This document shows positions 9,980 to 22,034 of a stretch of 64,000 nucleotides of DNA, piece after piece. Source of the stretch: Sphagnum compactum (Eukaryota; Bryophyta; Sphagnopsida; Sphagnales). The number at the start of each line of letters is the position of its first letter. The first letter of the stretch is position 1. The position numbers were made by a program, and so were the translations under genes. The stretch is from NCBI GenBank assembly GCA_965153455.1, contig OZ234501.1, positions 15,116,855 through 15,180,854 of the forward strand, written 5' to 3'. The notes under the pieces were generated by a model. That model ran no database searches, had not been told where the DNA came from, and saw only the letters and a program-made list of their open reading frames with translations.

Positions 9980-12576
9980 TCACAAAACAGGCAATTTCTC
10001 ACATTCTTCTTTGATGTTTGTAAAGAGAGCAGTGCTGAGATAACGCTCAGCAGAACTGGGGAATATCACCACAATCAACTTGCCTGCATTCTCTGGCTCC
10101 TTAGCAATCTGTTTCATTAGAACAGCAATTTCCAAGCACAAAAAGCTTGTCACCAGAAATGCCCAATCCTGAAGAAAGGAGAAATTCAAACACTTCTGAA
10201 TCCTCAGTTTATGACACACGCAATGGGTAGAAGGTTTAAGAGGCTGGTCCAAGAGGCTCACCTTAAGAGCAGCAGCAAATGCAGCACCTGAGGAGATGCC
10301 GACCAGCAGGCCTTCCTCAAGGGACAGTCTCCTTGCCATGTCAAGAGCCTCATTGCTATGCACCGTCATAATACGATCAAGCATAGGTATGTCCAAGAGC
10401 TCTGGAATTATTCCAGCCCCAATTCCTTGTATCTGATGCGGGCCCTTCTCCCCCCCTGCAAACCCAAAAAAGGGCACCATGCACTTCACTGCTTGCAAGT
10501 TGATACATTCTTTACCAAATCACATATTAAGCTTGTGATTTGCAAGCTACAGTGCATGGATAACACAATAATTCAAATCCTCATAAGAAGAAATCAAAAC
10601 CTGATAAGACTGCACTTTCAGCGGGTTCAACTGTCACAACTTGGACGCTAGGTTTCTTGCTCTTCAAGTAACGACCCGCACCAGTGACAGTACCACCCGT
10701 CCCACATCCAGCCACAAAAATGTCCACCTTTCCTGCAGTGGCTTCCCATATTTCAGGTCCTGCAAAAGATCCAATTGCATATTAAGAGAAGTGTTAGTAC
10801 ATAACAAGAACTACATAAATTGTACAGAAGAAGGTTGCATCCTCATCTATCCATAATGTGCATGTCTTGGTCAATTGTTTAGGTCTTGAGCTAGAAGATT
10901 CAAGTGCAAGAAGATTGTCAAAAAAGGACCTTACCAGTATAACGGAAATGTGCTTCAGGATTTGCTGGGTTCGTGAACTGGCTCAGCGAGTATGCATTGG
11001 GAGTTTTTGCAACTATGGCATCTTGCACCTCAAGAAAATAATCTAATCCTTTTTTGACATCTGTTTTCACCATCAGCAAACCCAATCACAACCTTGATTT
11101 GAGACAGGTATAGTCTAACAACTAACAGGGGAACAAGTTTCATGGCATTACAGTTCACCAGGTTAGAAATTGACAGTTGCAAAATGTGAATCCCCCATGT
11201 AAGATATCACTTGTTGTGGCTGAAAACTATCACATTCATCCCAACCACCCACAACGAAGAGAACAAAGGCGGTGTAGAATGCGTGCACATCAACAAAAGT
11301 CAGAGAGAAGACACACCTGCTAGAATTAACTCTGCACCAAGTGAACGCAGAAGAATACGTCGTTCCATAGAGTAGGAGTCAGGCATGATGCTGATCACTC
11401 GGTAGCCTCTGTGCCTAGCCACCATTGCTATTGCCACCCCTGTGTTTCCACTTGTGATCTCAACTAGCACTGTCTTGCCAGGTGTTATCAGCCCTTTTTC
11501 TTCTGCATCCAGCATCATACTGCACAATTTTTCACACACCACAGAGATTAATACTTCATCACCTTCATTGCTGTACCACAAATCCATCAGTGCGCTTACA
11601 AGAAATCTCTCTTTCATGTTGTGGATGGATATGTAACATGTTTGGAATTGCAGTTGTTGTGACAATCAATCAGCCCTGCACCCGATCTAGATTTTCATAC
11701 AAGAGTGCAATGCGGTCTTTCACAGAGCCTCCTGGTTGCTTCCCTTCCAGCTTCCCCACTATCCTGGCCATAGCTCCTTCTGCTTTGGTGATGTGCTTTA
11801 TTTCCACAAGTGGTGTCCATCCTATGAGCTGCAATCAAAACAAAAACAAGCTCTGAATATTATTAGGAGAAAGATATTATCATCTCCTGATTCCAGCTTT
11901 AACACTAATATGTTCAAATAGACAGAAGTATCAGTCTTCAGCAAATTGATTTGATGTCAAGTGAACAGATCCTCAGTTCAGGATCTTTTTGAATCCTGGT
12001 ACTCTGCTACATTTTCGACTGAACCATAATACCATGGTAGGCTAAAATTTTCTCCCATTGTACCTATCCAAACAAATTTATTGAAAGAGCCTCTGTTTTC
12101 TGCACTTGGATTCAATCAGCGGCAACAATTGTTGTGGCCCAAGTGACATTGTAGCTGAGTACAGATGCATGCTGATGAATATAGAAATCCATTCGGCCTC
12201 ACAGCCCAATATGAGTGCATTTTATGTGACAACGTTTGACATCACCATGAGTCCTACACTTACGGGAGTTACTTTCATATAACCCAAGATGCTAAGATCT
12301 CAACTTCAAAAGGATCTGAGATAAGTAATTTCCCAAAAGTCATTTGATTCAAAATAGAGCTAATGTTTGGTATCTCACAGGATAATGAGCGCATTTATGA
12401 CAACTTAGACATAGCCATGAGTCCTAAACACTTTGAGGGATTTGCTTCCATACTCAAGATGCCAAGATCTCAACTTCACAAGGATCTGAGATAAATGATT
12501 GCAAAAAGACATTTGATTCAAAATAGAGCAAATGTTTGGTTACCTCGTCAACATTGCCAGCAATATTCTCCTTCAT
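9980..12576 (-). CDS. OASTL: O-acetylserine(thiol)lyase (cysteine synthase), copy 1
   Basis: Predicted PLP enzyme making cysteine from O-acetylserine and sulfide. Coding exons (minus strand) are 12,544-12,576, 11,701-11,828, 11,317-11,519, 10,935-11,060, 10,601-10,759, 10,262-10,455 and 9,980-10,108. All junctions are GT..AG and phases are consistent, giving 972 nt and 323 residues, the usual length of the cytosolic enzyme. Visible landmarks are ELIGWTPLV (near 11-19), SVKDRI with the PLP lysine at Lys48, TSGNTG (76-81, cofactor Asn79), the phosphate loop GTGGT (183-187) and GISSGAA (269-275, Ser271). No transit peptide is evident from the chosen ATG ([11 protein letters not shown]), which precedes the conserved ELIG block. 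In-frame sequence upstream of this ATG (exon to 12,612) and further exon-like repeats to about 13,200 leave open a longer or alternative N-terminus. Beta-cyanoalanine or S-sulfocysteine synthase activity cannot be excluded. Confidence 0.9.
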
Positions 12577-13200
12577 AGCTGATCTCTCTCCAAGCTCGAC
12601 CGTGCTCAGATCCTGCAAGAATGTACGGGATTTGCTTATTTCATGCTCAATTGGATGCTAAGATCTGAATTCCACAAGATCCAAGCTGCTAGGTCAAAAA
12701 ACACATTTTTGATTTGAAAGATAGGAAAACGCTCGAAGCTGCTCGACAGTACTAAAATCCTACAAGAATCCGCATGACTCCAGTTGTTGGAGACCGAGAC
12801 TAGAAATTACAGGAACGTCTGAACCAGCAGAGTATAAATAGTCTTCTAAAATTCTTGCACAACGCGGACGCCCACAGACAAACTCCCTGTTCTACGAGGG
12901 TTGCAAAATGCATTTTGACTCGAAATAGCGATCACGAGTCGAAAACACTGAGGAATTTTGCTTTGATACTCAATATGCTAAGAAGATCTCAACAACATCA
13001 AAACATCCAAGCAGCTAGGACATTACAAAACACATTTCGATGAACCAAATTATAGCAATTTATGTTTTTGGTAACTTATTACCTCATCAAAACCACTAGC
13101 AGCGATGATATTCTCCTTCAGAGCTCTCGCTCCAAGCTCGACACTCGGAATATATCCAACGAGAATCCGCGGGACTCTAGAGCTGCTGGAGACAAAGTCT
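12190..13200 (-). repeat. Tandem exon-intron repeats at 5' end of cysteine synthase copy 1
   Basis: Degenerate units of roughly 165-200 bp follow one another. Shared words on the plus strand are GCTAAGATCTCAACTTC, AAGGATCTGAGATAA, TTTGATTCAAAATAGAG and AATGTTTGGT. The units contain the coding exon (12,544-12,612) and an exon-like relative at 13,082-13,150 (GAG donor, then ATTCTCCTTCA and GCTCCAAGCTCGAC as in the exon). A weaker third trace (GCTGCTCGACAGTACT) lies near 12,730-12,770. In the 13,082 copy the ATG equivalent is CTG. The same layout recurs in the second gene copy, so the reiteration predates the gene duplication. Confidence 0.75.
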
Positions 13201-13240
13201 AGAAATAAGAACGCAACCACAAGACTCTACCGGAACCAGA

Positions 13241-13275
13241 GTCTTTTCTTCTTCTTCGTCTTCTTCTTCTTCTTG
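13241..13275. repeat. (CTT)n tract in putative 5' UTR, copy 1
   Basis: An imperfect CTT run, (GAA)n in the sense strand of the gene, immediately upstream of the first exon-like block and followed by GCGCGC. The second gene copy has the same tract, longer and purer, at 58,281-58,310. Likely 5' UTR or core promoter region. No clear TATA box was identified. Confidence 0.6.
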
Positions 13276-14020
13276 CGCGCAACAGCCACACACTAAACCC
13301 TAACACACAAACTCTCCCGCTCTCTCTCTTCTTCTCTTAAAGCTTTGCCCGGTTCTGAAATTGCTCTCTACCACTATTTAGCATATCCAGTGTGCACTGT
13401 TTAAGTTTCTCCCCCATCCCCCCACCAATGAACTTGAAAAGATAGACCGTACAAAGCAAGAGACCATTTAACTCTCACCACCTGGGCCAATCATTGTAGT
13501 TTCCCAACAAGAAACAGTCATTTATTGCCGAGAAACAAGCATTTCCTTCTACTAGCGCTCCACGACGCCGCTGGTAACATGTGCGGTTTTCTAGACCCCA
13601 AGCGGTTCCACAAGGTGTTTTTCTGCTAATCTTCGTCGAAAAAAGTGCTGGGGCCATTTCACTTTGCGCATTTTCTTACACACACAACTGAATTTCAGCC
13701 CAATAAACTTAGTCTCCTTCACAATATGCAATGGTTAGTCCATTAACTCTACCTCACAGGCTTGGGTTTTTGATCTTTCTTAATACCGTACTTGATGATT
13801 CTCAGGACTCACAGCCTGTGCTTTTTTTAAGGATTTTGTGATGTAGCCAAAGTGGCGATCATCCAGAAATATAATTTAGCCATATTTGGCTACATATTAG
13901 ATAAGAAAGTAGCAAAAAGACAACAGAATCCTTCTATATTCTTGACTACCCGCTGGAACTTATCATATAAATTTTGTGCTTTGGAAAAAAAAAAAATCCT
14001 TCAAAATCTCTCTTCGACTC

Positions 14021-15180
14021 TCACCCATTGGTCTCCACAACACAAATAATATAAATATTTCATTTTTCCTAAGTATACGTTGGGTTTCCTAAATCTCCAG
14101 CCAACATGGAATATTGGGAAAAGAGTTAACACTGTAAAATGGAATGAATTTTGTAATGGATGTTTTCATATTGTATGCTCACTGATTAGGTTTTTTTGTT
14201 GGTTTAGGTGCAGATTATAATCACAGTTTCTTTCCATATCGATGCAATCACATTCCTTAAATAAAAGTTGGGGACTTGATTGTTGTAAACAATGTTGATT
14301 TATGGGATTCCATGTCTCATATTGAAAAAGTCCAGATTGGATGTGGGTGGTGTTGCATTATTGTTTCACCATCAATGGTGTTTGAATCCATGGCATAACA
14401 AAATTTATTTTGCCTGACTCCATAATAAGATGTTCTGAGGTGTTGATGGGCATCAATTGCTTTTGGCCTACAAAGGATGTCTCTTTAAAGGTTGGATGAG
14501 CATCAACATCACCAACCATGAAATGTGGATGCATGGACTAAAGCTACATGAAGGAATTCAACAATTTGGGAACAAAAAGAGTTTCGTTTCTTGGACATGC
14601 CCCAACCTCCTCCATTGAAGATGAAGCAACCTTCACCAAATTTGATGAAGACAACCAAAGTTGCAATAATGGTTCCCACAATAGTGGTGATAGATCTAAT
14701 GGACATGGTAGCACTACAATGAGCAACCTTTTGTATTCTTGGAAGAATTGTTCATGGCTGCACCACAATTGTTCTTTCATTAAGACATTGTAGTTGGAGA
14801 GGAACTAAATGTGATGTTGTAGATGTTGAAGGCGTTTTCATTGTTAAAGGGCAGTTAATTGCATGTGACCCAAGGGAAATTGTGTTTGATGATGATTTAG
14901 GTGAAGATCATTTTGGATTGTCCATCTTGTATTGCCCAAATAACATATCAACAATAATGAGTATTCGGAAATGGCCATTGTCATAGAGAATTTTTCATGA
15001 GCATTCTTTGAAAGTTATTCTCAAATCATACAATGATAATCATATATATGATGTAGATGTTGAAAGAAATTTTGGTCTTAATAAAAAGCAATATACCTTT
15101 CACAAGAGAAAGAAAAAGGCCTTGGATTCTAATGCTTTCATGTCAAGGATGGATAAACTAGAGGGATGTTAATCCATAAA
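14021..15180 (+). other. Decayed coding-like region, unassigned
   Basis: Plus-strand frames at 14,548-14,793 and about 14,800-15,170 give peptides of protein-like composition (for example the segment IVKGQLIACDPREIVFDDD). Stops and a lack of clear splice signals break them. No domain is recognised. It may be a fragment of a mobile-element protein. Confidence 0.25.
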
Positions 15181-15749
15181 CCTACGAGATGAGTAGGTGA
15201 GCATGAATAGGTGAATAAGAGTGAATCGTTTTTAGAATATTTTGTCCGTGTCAATAAATATTAAGAAAATATTCTTTGACATGTAGGACAAAATCTTTGT
15301 TGATGTGGAGGAATATTTTGCCATGTGTCCAAGGATGAATGATATTTATGGATGATTTTATTCTGAATGTTGCCGACAAATGTTATTTTTGTGAAAAATT
15401 GAACAAAAGAAACAAGGATCGAAACAATTTATGTTGGTTTCTTTCAAAATTAATCCACAAATGAAATGTTTAAATCATAATTTAAAGCCATACTTCATAT
15501 TTCCTTAATATATGAAATATATTCAAGTTCTGCAACATCTAATCCATACATAATGTTAAATTAAATCCCATAGACCCACTAAGAGATCAATCCAAACACT
15601 AACTATTCACCACCAAAAGGCATGTGCTTATTAGGAACAAAAACAATATGAAATAGCCCACAACACTTCACATTGCCTACACCAGTTCAAGTTATTTTTT
15701 TTTTTCATTTTTTCTTTCAACCTCTAGTGTCTAACACAATTTTTGCTAA
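15181..15749. other. AT-rich spacer, nothing recognised
   Basis: No frame, repeat or structured element I can support. Confidence 0.5.
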
Positions 15750-16184
15750 TTGCATAATCAAATTTCATTTTTTTCTATACTACTAATATGCCCAATCTAT
15801 ACAACAAGCTTCTATTTTACAATGGCAAGAGGAAGATTCCCACCAATTTTCACACCAAACACATTGGAATCAATGATTGAATATACATTAATTTCAAGCA
15901 TACTTGATAAAATACGTGAGATGACAACAAAACCTTGGGAATGTCCAAGAGATGACATTCAGTTACCCCCCCTTTAAGATTTGTTGGAAATCAGAATATG
16001 GGGAAAAGAATGGAAAAGAGCAATTGACAAAATAGATGAATGGGCGGCTTGCAACTTGGCGATGGGCAAATGTGAAAATAAACAAAGAAATTTTTGCAAT
16101 ACCGAAACCAATTGTAAACATTCCGAAGGAAGATATGGAAGACTACCATTGGGCGATGTTTACACATGCCATGGATTTTTTTAG
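15750..16184 (+). other. Unassigned broken open frame
   Basis: Two adjacent plus-strand frames (15,750-15,977 and 15,981-16,184) read in the same frame through a single stop at about 15,975. The peptide from MARGRFPPIFTP through WGKEWKRAIDKIDEW to a Cys-containing tail (ACNLAMGKCENK) looks coding. I do not recognise the family. The frame runs into the telomere-like repeat. A pseudogene fragment is the likeliest explanation. Confidence 0.3.
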
Positions 16185-16200
16185 GGTTTAGGGTTTAGGG
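16180..16200. repeat. Interstitial telomere-type repeat, three TTTAGGG units
   Basis: Exactly three consecutive TTTAGGG units (Arabidopsis-type plant telomere sequence), flanked by non-telomeric DNA on both sides. Too short to indicate a chromosome end. It could be a telo-box or a trace of break repair. Confidence 0.85.
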
Positions 16201-16674
16201 TTCCAATTTGAAAAAGTCGATTCCAAAACATTTTTTCACAAGTTTATTCAATGATTTGTTGATAGAGGATTTAGTAACCCTTGGAAACCTGCTATCAACA
16301 AAATTCTTGAAACCCTAAAGACAATTTTATGCAACTCTAGGCAGGTGAAACTAGTTGCCATGGGATTTAAGGAACAAAACTTTAAAACAACCAGTGAATT
16401 ATCAGATGATAGGGTCGGCCCCAAAACCACAAGACATGTATGATAGTCGAAAGAAATGAAAGATCAACAACTGAAGGAGAAAAAAAATACCGTTGTTTGC
16501 AATAAATTGTGGAACAATACAAGTCTTAAAATGAATATTGGTTGAAGTTGAACACTAAAATTGATTATTGAAAAAATCGAATGAACTAATGTTGAAACAA
16601 AACGTCATAGAATATGACAAGCAACCACTAAAACACTCACAAACACCACCAAATTTGGATATGTTCCTAATGGT

Positions 16675-16850
16675 AGAAAGAAGAGATTTCAAGACTATAA
16701 ATGTAGATATGCAGGTAGTCATTGAATGATGGGGATATTCTAATCGCTTGTAGTATTATAAGATATATGGGATAGTGATGAAAACGTTTATGACAAAGTT
16801 TCTAAGCAACCTACACCGAAAACAATGTACAAGTATGGAGGATGTTCACA
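16675..16850 (+). repeat. Diverged direct repeat, copy 1
   Basis: Shares ordered words with 17,555-17,760: AGTATAAATGTAGA / ACTATAAATGTAGA, ATATATGGGA(T/C)AGTGAT and AAAAATGTTT / AAAACGTTTA. The encoded peptides are also alike (KIYGIVMKTF versus KIYGTVIKMF). Probably fragments of one decayed gene or element duplicated 880 bp apart. Confidence 0.45.
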
Positions 16851-17545
16851 AGGAAATTCACTAAGTCATCAACTTAGCCACGTGGCTTTCACAAGGTGAA
16901 AAATGCACCAGATTTAATACCTCCAATATGTGTAATCTCTAGTTTTAATATTTATAATACAGATCAGTTAAAGATATAAACTTGTTTAGATTGTTCACAC
17001 GATTGTTTAAATACACTCATTACATATTTAAAGATCTCTTGTACATCCAAATATCAATTGAAGCTCGGAAAATGTTTTGAATGTTTCATACTTGATATGA
17101 AGGTCTATGAAGGAATGTAATGAAATATAGGAATACACATGGCATGTAAAAAAAAATGCAAACAAAAAATGGAATGAAACCACATTAGGCCCAAGGGCCA
17201 ATGAAGTGATCACAATTACATGTTACACACACCACGCACGACACAAGTAGGAAACATAGTTGTTCTGCCAATTATAATGTTTTAATGTAGGTAGTCCCCT
17301 CCAAATGGTCCAAATAATGTAAACAATTTTGAAAGATCATTAAATGTAGTAATTTAAGAGTGACCCTATAAAAATCTAGCCTTTGGGAGATGTTTACAAC
17401 TTTGTAACATTACATAAGTAGAATTTAATATCTTTCGATGAACTTCCAAGTAAGAATAAAAGAAAACAAGTTCTAAGTTGAATTGTTCATTTGCACAATG
17501 TCACGATATTCATATCCCGAGCACTCTTGTTGAACACCAAGAGAT
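16851..17545. other. AT-rich spacer between the diverged repeats
   Basis: No gene recognised. Short antisense frame at 17,028-17,213 only. Confidence 0.5.
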
Positions 17546-17554
17546 TTGAAGTAT

Positions 17555-17760
17555 TACCCATCAATAAAGAAAAAAAAGCTAAAGAGTATAAATGTAGAGT
17601 TCCAAGAAGAGGTTGGGTATTGGGCATCTTCTAACCATTTGCAAGATTACAAAATATATGGGACAGTGATAAAAATGTTTTGTTCGGAGTTTTTGAACAG
17701 CTTGCAACAACCTCCTGGAAACAATCCATGTCCAACACACCCGATGAATCAAAATTATAG
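17555..17760 (+). repeat. Diverged direct repeat, copy 2
   Basis: Partner of 16,675-16,850. This copy keeps an open frame of 77 codons (17,546-17,779) containing HLQDYKIYGTVIKMFCSEFL. Family unknown. The preserved frame suggests the source sequence was coding. Confidence 0.4.
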
Positions 17761-17779
17761 AAGGCGGTTCAATAAATAA

Positions 17780-20270
17780 TGTGACTACCTGTTCGGATTT
17801 CAAGCTGACAAAAGAATAAGCGAATTAATTTTGTTATAAAAATGGCCAAGGAACGTTTCTAACACTGAAGACAATGCATACAAACACCAATACTTGCTTA
17901 CAACCGAGAGTTGGATGTTCTTATATCGGCTAGTTTTATTATTAAAAGCAATGAGGAAAAGGAGAGCTCCCCACCATACCTAGAAGATGTAATGATGGAT
18001 TTAAAAGAGGAGACAACAAAATTGGAAGACACCACTTCGGTGGCACACCACAATCTGCAACGAGTTCCAATGAACTCAATGATCCGCTAATGGCACCTGG
18101 TTCAACTTATATATATATATATATTGTATAAATATATATTTATTTATACAAAATATATATTTTGTATAATTTATTTTTTTTGAACCGATATGCATTTTTG
18201 AGTTAACAAAGTAATATGTTTACTATCTTTAAATAAAGCATATGGGGAGAAAACAACTATAAAAAATGCATAGGTTACTTAAAATAGACGATATTATTGG
18301 TTTCAAAACAGGCATCATTTTGAGATATTTGACAAAAGTGATATCCCAAATTTTGCATTTCATTTCCTCTATAATTAAAAAGGATTTAAAATAATTGAGT
18401 GGCATGTATAAGGTACAACAAGGCATTACATGACTAATGTCAAAGAATAAAAAAAGAGCCTGGGAGGATGAGCCAACTTGAGAAATGACAATTAATATAA
18501 ATAAAAAATATAATGATAAACATGCATCCAAACATCACAAAGAAGTTAAAATAACTATCAAGAAACCTTAAAAAATTCCTGCATTGAATCTAAAACACTT
18601 GACTTCAACCTACCTTCTTAAATCAATTGTCGTAGAAGACCATCAAATTGAATGGGATGACCACTTTAAACGAATAAGAACTTCCATTGTAAAAGATCTG
18701 ATGATGGGAGGAAATCCAATATGCATTTTGCAACAACTTAGACCATTGAAAAGTTGGAAGAACATTATTAAAGAATCAAGAAACATTCCACAAGCTTAAT
18801 CAGGAAAATTGTGGAGACCATTGGCAAAGACATTGCAATCCTATTATGGGAGTCTCAAAATAATAGATCTAAAGAGATAAAATGAGAAGGATGAAACAAT
18901 AGAACCCAAAAAACACTTTCAAGATGTGTATTAAACAATGAAGTATTGCATAGAAAGTGTTTAACTTGTTTTTATCGAAGGATCTATATTTCAATATTAA
19001 TTATGTAAGGATTGACATCCATGTTTGAATATATGTGCAGAAATTGAAAAGGAGGAAATGGAGCATATCAAAGAATTCAAGAATTGAAATAATCAGAATT
19101 CTCCTACTAATAAAATGAATTTGTTGGTTCAAGCACCACACGAGGAAGAATCAAAGGAGTACTTCACTCCGCCTCAAAGCCTAGATTGCATTGACGATGG
19201 TAAATTAGAAAATAATGGCGAGGATCAGTATTCACATAGGAAGATATTACAAAATGGGGAATTAAATTTCATAGAAGACTTCGAGGAACAATTTAATGAA
19301 AGAATTTATCTAAGTGCACACAAGAGCAACTGTTACAACATGGGACCAAAAAAAGAGCTGATGAAATCCTTGAAGTTAGCCAAGGATCACATGATCTGTT
19401 CAATAACACTTTCCTCGAAGTTGAAACACTAATCATTATATTATAAAATTTAAGGATAGACAAACAATGTATTGAAGGAATGTGGTGGAATAGAAATAAA
19501 AATATGAAATGCATTGAACAATATATTGTTTTGGCAATGCATTAACAATAGTGGAATACTCATTGAGTATTATAAATAGCTTCATAATACCTCTGAACCT
19601 ATTGTAAAATAAAGATATATTTAAAACTTTTTAAAGTTTTCATTGCCGTGAACATAACTTCTTAGATTGCATAAAAAATATTTTTCTTCACACCTTGTTG
19701 ATTTGTCTCCAAATTGAACAGCTTGCGAATTATAATAACAAAAGATTTGTTTGATCAAAAAATCAAAACCTATCGAAACCCTCTAGAAATTAATTACAAG
19801 AAATTAATTAGAAAGAGGCAAGATGCATAAGATGCATAAGAGAAACGAGATTATGAAAAACTCATGTGAAGGGACTCAAAGAGCTGCTGCTTTAAGAAGA
19901 AAAAGAGAATAGAAAAGTCGTGTCTCAATTAAGTACAAATGCAATATAATCAAAGGCAAAAAGAGTCCAAAAACGTCCCAAACATTAACTTTTTTCGCTT
20001 CATCATCAATGAATATCTTCAACACTAAGATGATAACAGGTCTTAGGCTCTAGAGATGGGGGGATGGAACATGAGTCCACCAACACAAGTGCAGAAGCCT
20101 TGGCATATGAAGGCAAGATAAAGCTCTGATAGAGACTGTGAAGGAAATCAGGATGAACAAAAAATGGCACATGTCGTCTTCTCGATCTACTAGCCTTTTT
20201 GTAGACAAAAACCAAAACATTAAAAAAAATTGAAAACATTGAAAAATTTAAGTTGCATAAGTAAAGGGAT
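17780..20270. other. AT-rich region with isolated open frames
   Basis: Contains a TA/AT-rich block at about 18,108-18,175 (a (TA)n run then TATATTTATTTATA-like sequence). Unassigned plus frames lie at 18,584-18,799 and 19,115-19,432; the latter is acidic and lysine-rich, with ESKEYFTPPQSLDCIDDGK. A minus frame ending at about 20,006 (FLHSLYQSFILPSYAKA) could be a further 3' exon of the methyltransferase-like pseudogene, because a GTGAGT donor-like site occurs at its apparent end. No function can be assigned. Confidence 0.3.
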
Positions 20271-20280
20271 GTGGCCAAAA

Positions 20281-20860
20281 TTACTCACAATCAAGATTAA
20301 TTATAACTTTCTTCTGGATCAGAAAATTGTCATCAAAGTTGAACATAGGCCTAACAATATTCTTGCTTGACTTTGCATCTAAAAATGGTTTCAGAACTTC
20401 ATCAAAGATCTCTAAATTAGCCTCGAGTGCAAGGATTGGCCTCCTAGTGCCTGATAAACATGAATAATATTCCCTGTAAGAATAATCAAATGTAAAAGTT
20501 AGAGACAGAAAAGGTTACAGAAACAACTTGGAATCTAAAAAAACAAGAGAGGGATGATTGCAAGTACATGTCCCACAATTAAGGTCCATAATTGCAAAAT
20601 CTAATGGCAAACAAGCATTGATAAGAGCCTGCAATGTGATCACATGGAACTCTTTCGCCGCCTTGAAAGCTCGTCCAGTCTGGGATTTGCTCATTGAAGT
20701 TGCATTAGTGTAGTTTTAGAGGACATCCTTAGCCTTGAGATTAATAACCCTTTCGACCAACTTGGCAAAAGGGGTGGAGAATGGAAACCTTGAGGAAAAT
20801 ACAACGCTTGAAGTTGGATCTCTCACGAGAAGGGTGACATAGCTTATAAGACTAGTCTAC
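20281..20860 (-). pseudogene. Methyltransferase motif-I and C-terminal exons
   Basis: After an acceptor TTGTAG (about 20,860) the frame reads SLISYVTLLVRDPTSSVVFS and, past a TAA stop (about 20,719), FKAAKEFHVITLQALINACL and DFAIMDLNCGT, resembling the SAM-binding motif I (D-x-F-x-GTG). An intron of about 100 nt separates it from a block beginning near 20,465: EYYSCLSGTRRPILALEAN, IFDEVLKPF and later VIINLDCE. The G-R-x-x-(A/G)-x-E pattern is the usual continuation of motif I in PF01555 enzymes. TAA at 20,281-20,283 may end the frame, or GTGAGT there may be a donor. Confidence 0.5.
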
Positions 20861-20899
20861 AAGAAAAAGGCAAAATTCAAGTCAATCCAAGTAAGAGAT

Positions 20900-21220
20900 T
20901 CATGGTGCTTGAAAAGATGGATCCTCACTACTCATCTGGGAGCTTGAGTTAACAATAATCCACTTCATGCAAACCTTCAACTGATAGCTTTCCAGGAAGG
21001 AACAAATTTCCTTCAACATTTGCAGGTCATCTACATACATGATAATGACGGCCCCTCTATCAAATAAAATCCTATCTACAAAAAACATGGTGGACTTGAT
21101 AAAATTATCCACTTGCCTATTCCAAGGAGGAATGAAGGATAGTGGTTCAGAAACGTGCAAAATCGAAAAATTGGATGGTACATCTGCTAGAACAAGGTTA
21201 ACCTTGTTCTTAGAAAACAC
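20900..21220 (-). pseudogene. Methyltransferase motif-IV exon
   Basis: An open block of about 106 codons after an AG acceptor (CAG at 21,221-21,223). It reads NKVNLVLADVPSNFSI, where a hydrophobic strand leads into DVPSNF, a variant of the DPPYN catalytic motif of amino-methyltransferases. Then PPWNRQVDNFIKSTMFFVD, a helix, and RGAVIIMYVDDLQMLKEI, a strand plus helix like the 'GGhhhhF' segment after motif IV. Finally KVCMKWIIVNSS. The second Pro and the Tyr of DPPY are changed, so the source enzyme was already divergent or has decayed. Confidence 0.5.
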
Positions 21221-22034
21221 CTGAAAAACACAAGTGTTTATAGAAAAGATTAGACAAATTAATGCAGAACAAATTCAGGATCAATCCAATCAACATCAAA
21301 GAGAAAAAAAAAGTTGTATAGATAATTGAGGGTAGTTGCAAAATAGACAATCCATTTTACGAACAAATAGGGGCAGTTTTTATGGGGGTACCTTGAAGTT
21401 TAGTATAATATGTGTTGAGGTTTGATTGAAGCTTTTGAAGGACTCATGTAATTAAACTATAACACTTTAAGAATCAAATTAAAAAACTTGAAGATAAAAT
21501 GCCATCATTTCATTACAAGGTGAACTTTTCAAATGATACAAAATGTGATGATCATAGTCCATATAAAATGTTATGGACTTTTATTAGATAGTAAACATTT
21601 TTTAATTGTTGATTTTTTTTCCTAGTATGATTGTGAGGCTATTATAATCCTAAAATTAGGGTTTCCAATCAAATCTAATATTTTAATTTATTAGGATTTT
21701 GCAAGATTACCAATAGTTTAGAAAGTCCATAAGTTATCGAAATGGAAAATTTGATAAATGTTATTTTGTAATAAATGACATTACTACCCAACATAACATT
21801 TCAAAAAATCCATGTTTTTGCTTCCAACTTTTCCCCTAGCTAATCAAATCGCATGTCATAATTTTAAAACTTGTAAGTTTAAGGTTTAGGTATTCTTCTT
21901 GCCTCTTGCCTTCAAATGGATTAATTTGCATTCCCAAAACATCAAATATTTGCATTAAAATTTATGAAAAAGGAAAATTGTAGACTCCTAAATCTACCAT
22001 TTTTGGTCCACCTTAGTGTGCTATCACCTTTGAA

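Larger units (their letters stand above)
9965..14020. repeat. Segmental duplication, copy 1 (about 4.06 kb)
   Basis: Aligns end to end by eye with 55,163-59,050: cysteine synthase exons, all introns, the 5' repeat block, CTT tract and about 700 bp upstream (for example TGTGCACTGTTTA, GTGGCGATCATCCAGAAA and TTAGATAAGAAAG in both). Similarity stops abruptly about 15 bp beyond the stop codon and fades upstream near the CTTTCAAAATCT / CTTCAAAATCT words. Confidence 0.85.

Noticed and set aside
10262-10498. Reading the last two cysteine synthase exons as one continuous frame from 10,498 to 9,980
   Set aside because: The frame runs through an intron in phase by chance. The family alignment and the GTGAG donor at 10,261 with the AG acceptor at 10,109 support splicing.
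11442-11921. Plus-strand open frames across the cysteine synthase exons (and their counterparts at 56,636-57,116)
   Set aside because: They are antisense shadows of conserved minus-strand exons.
16180-16200. Chromosome end
   Set aside because: Only three telomere-type units, with ordinary sequence on both sides.
20900-21220. YVDD string suggesting a Copia reverse transcriptase
   Set aside because: The surroundings lack other Copia reverse-transcriptase blocks. The upstream hydrophobic strand plus DVPSNF and the downstream DLNCGT block fit a methyltransferase better.
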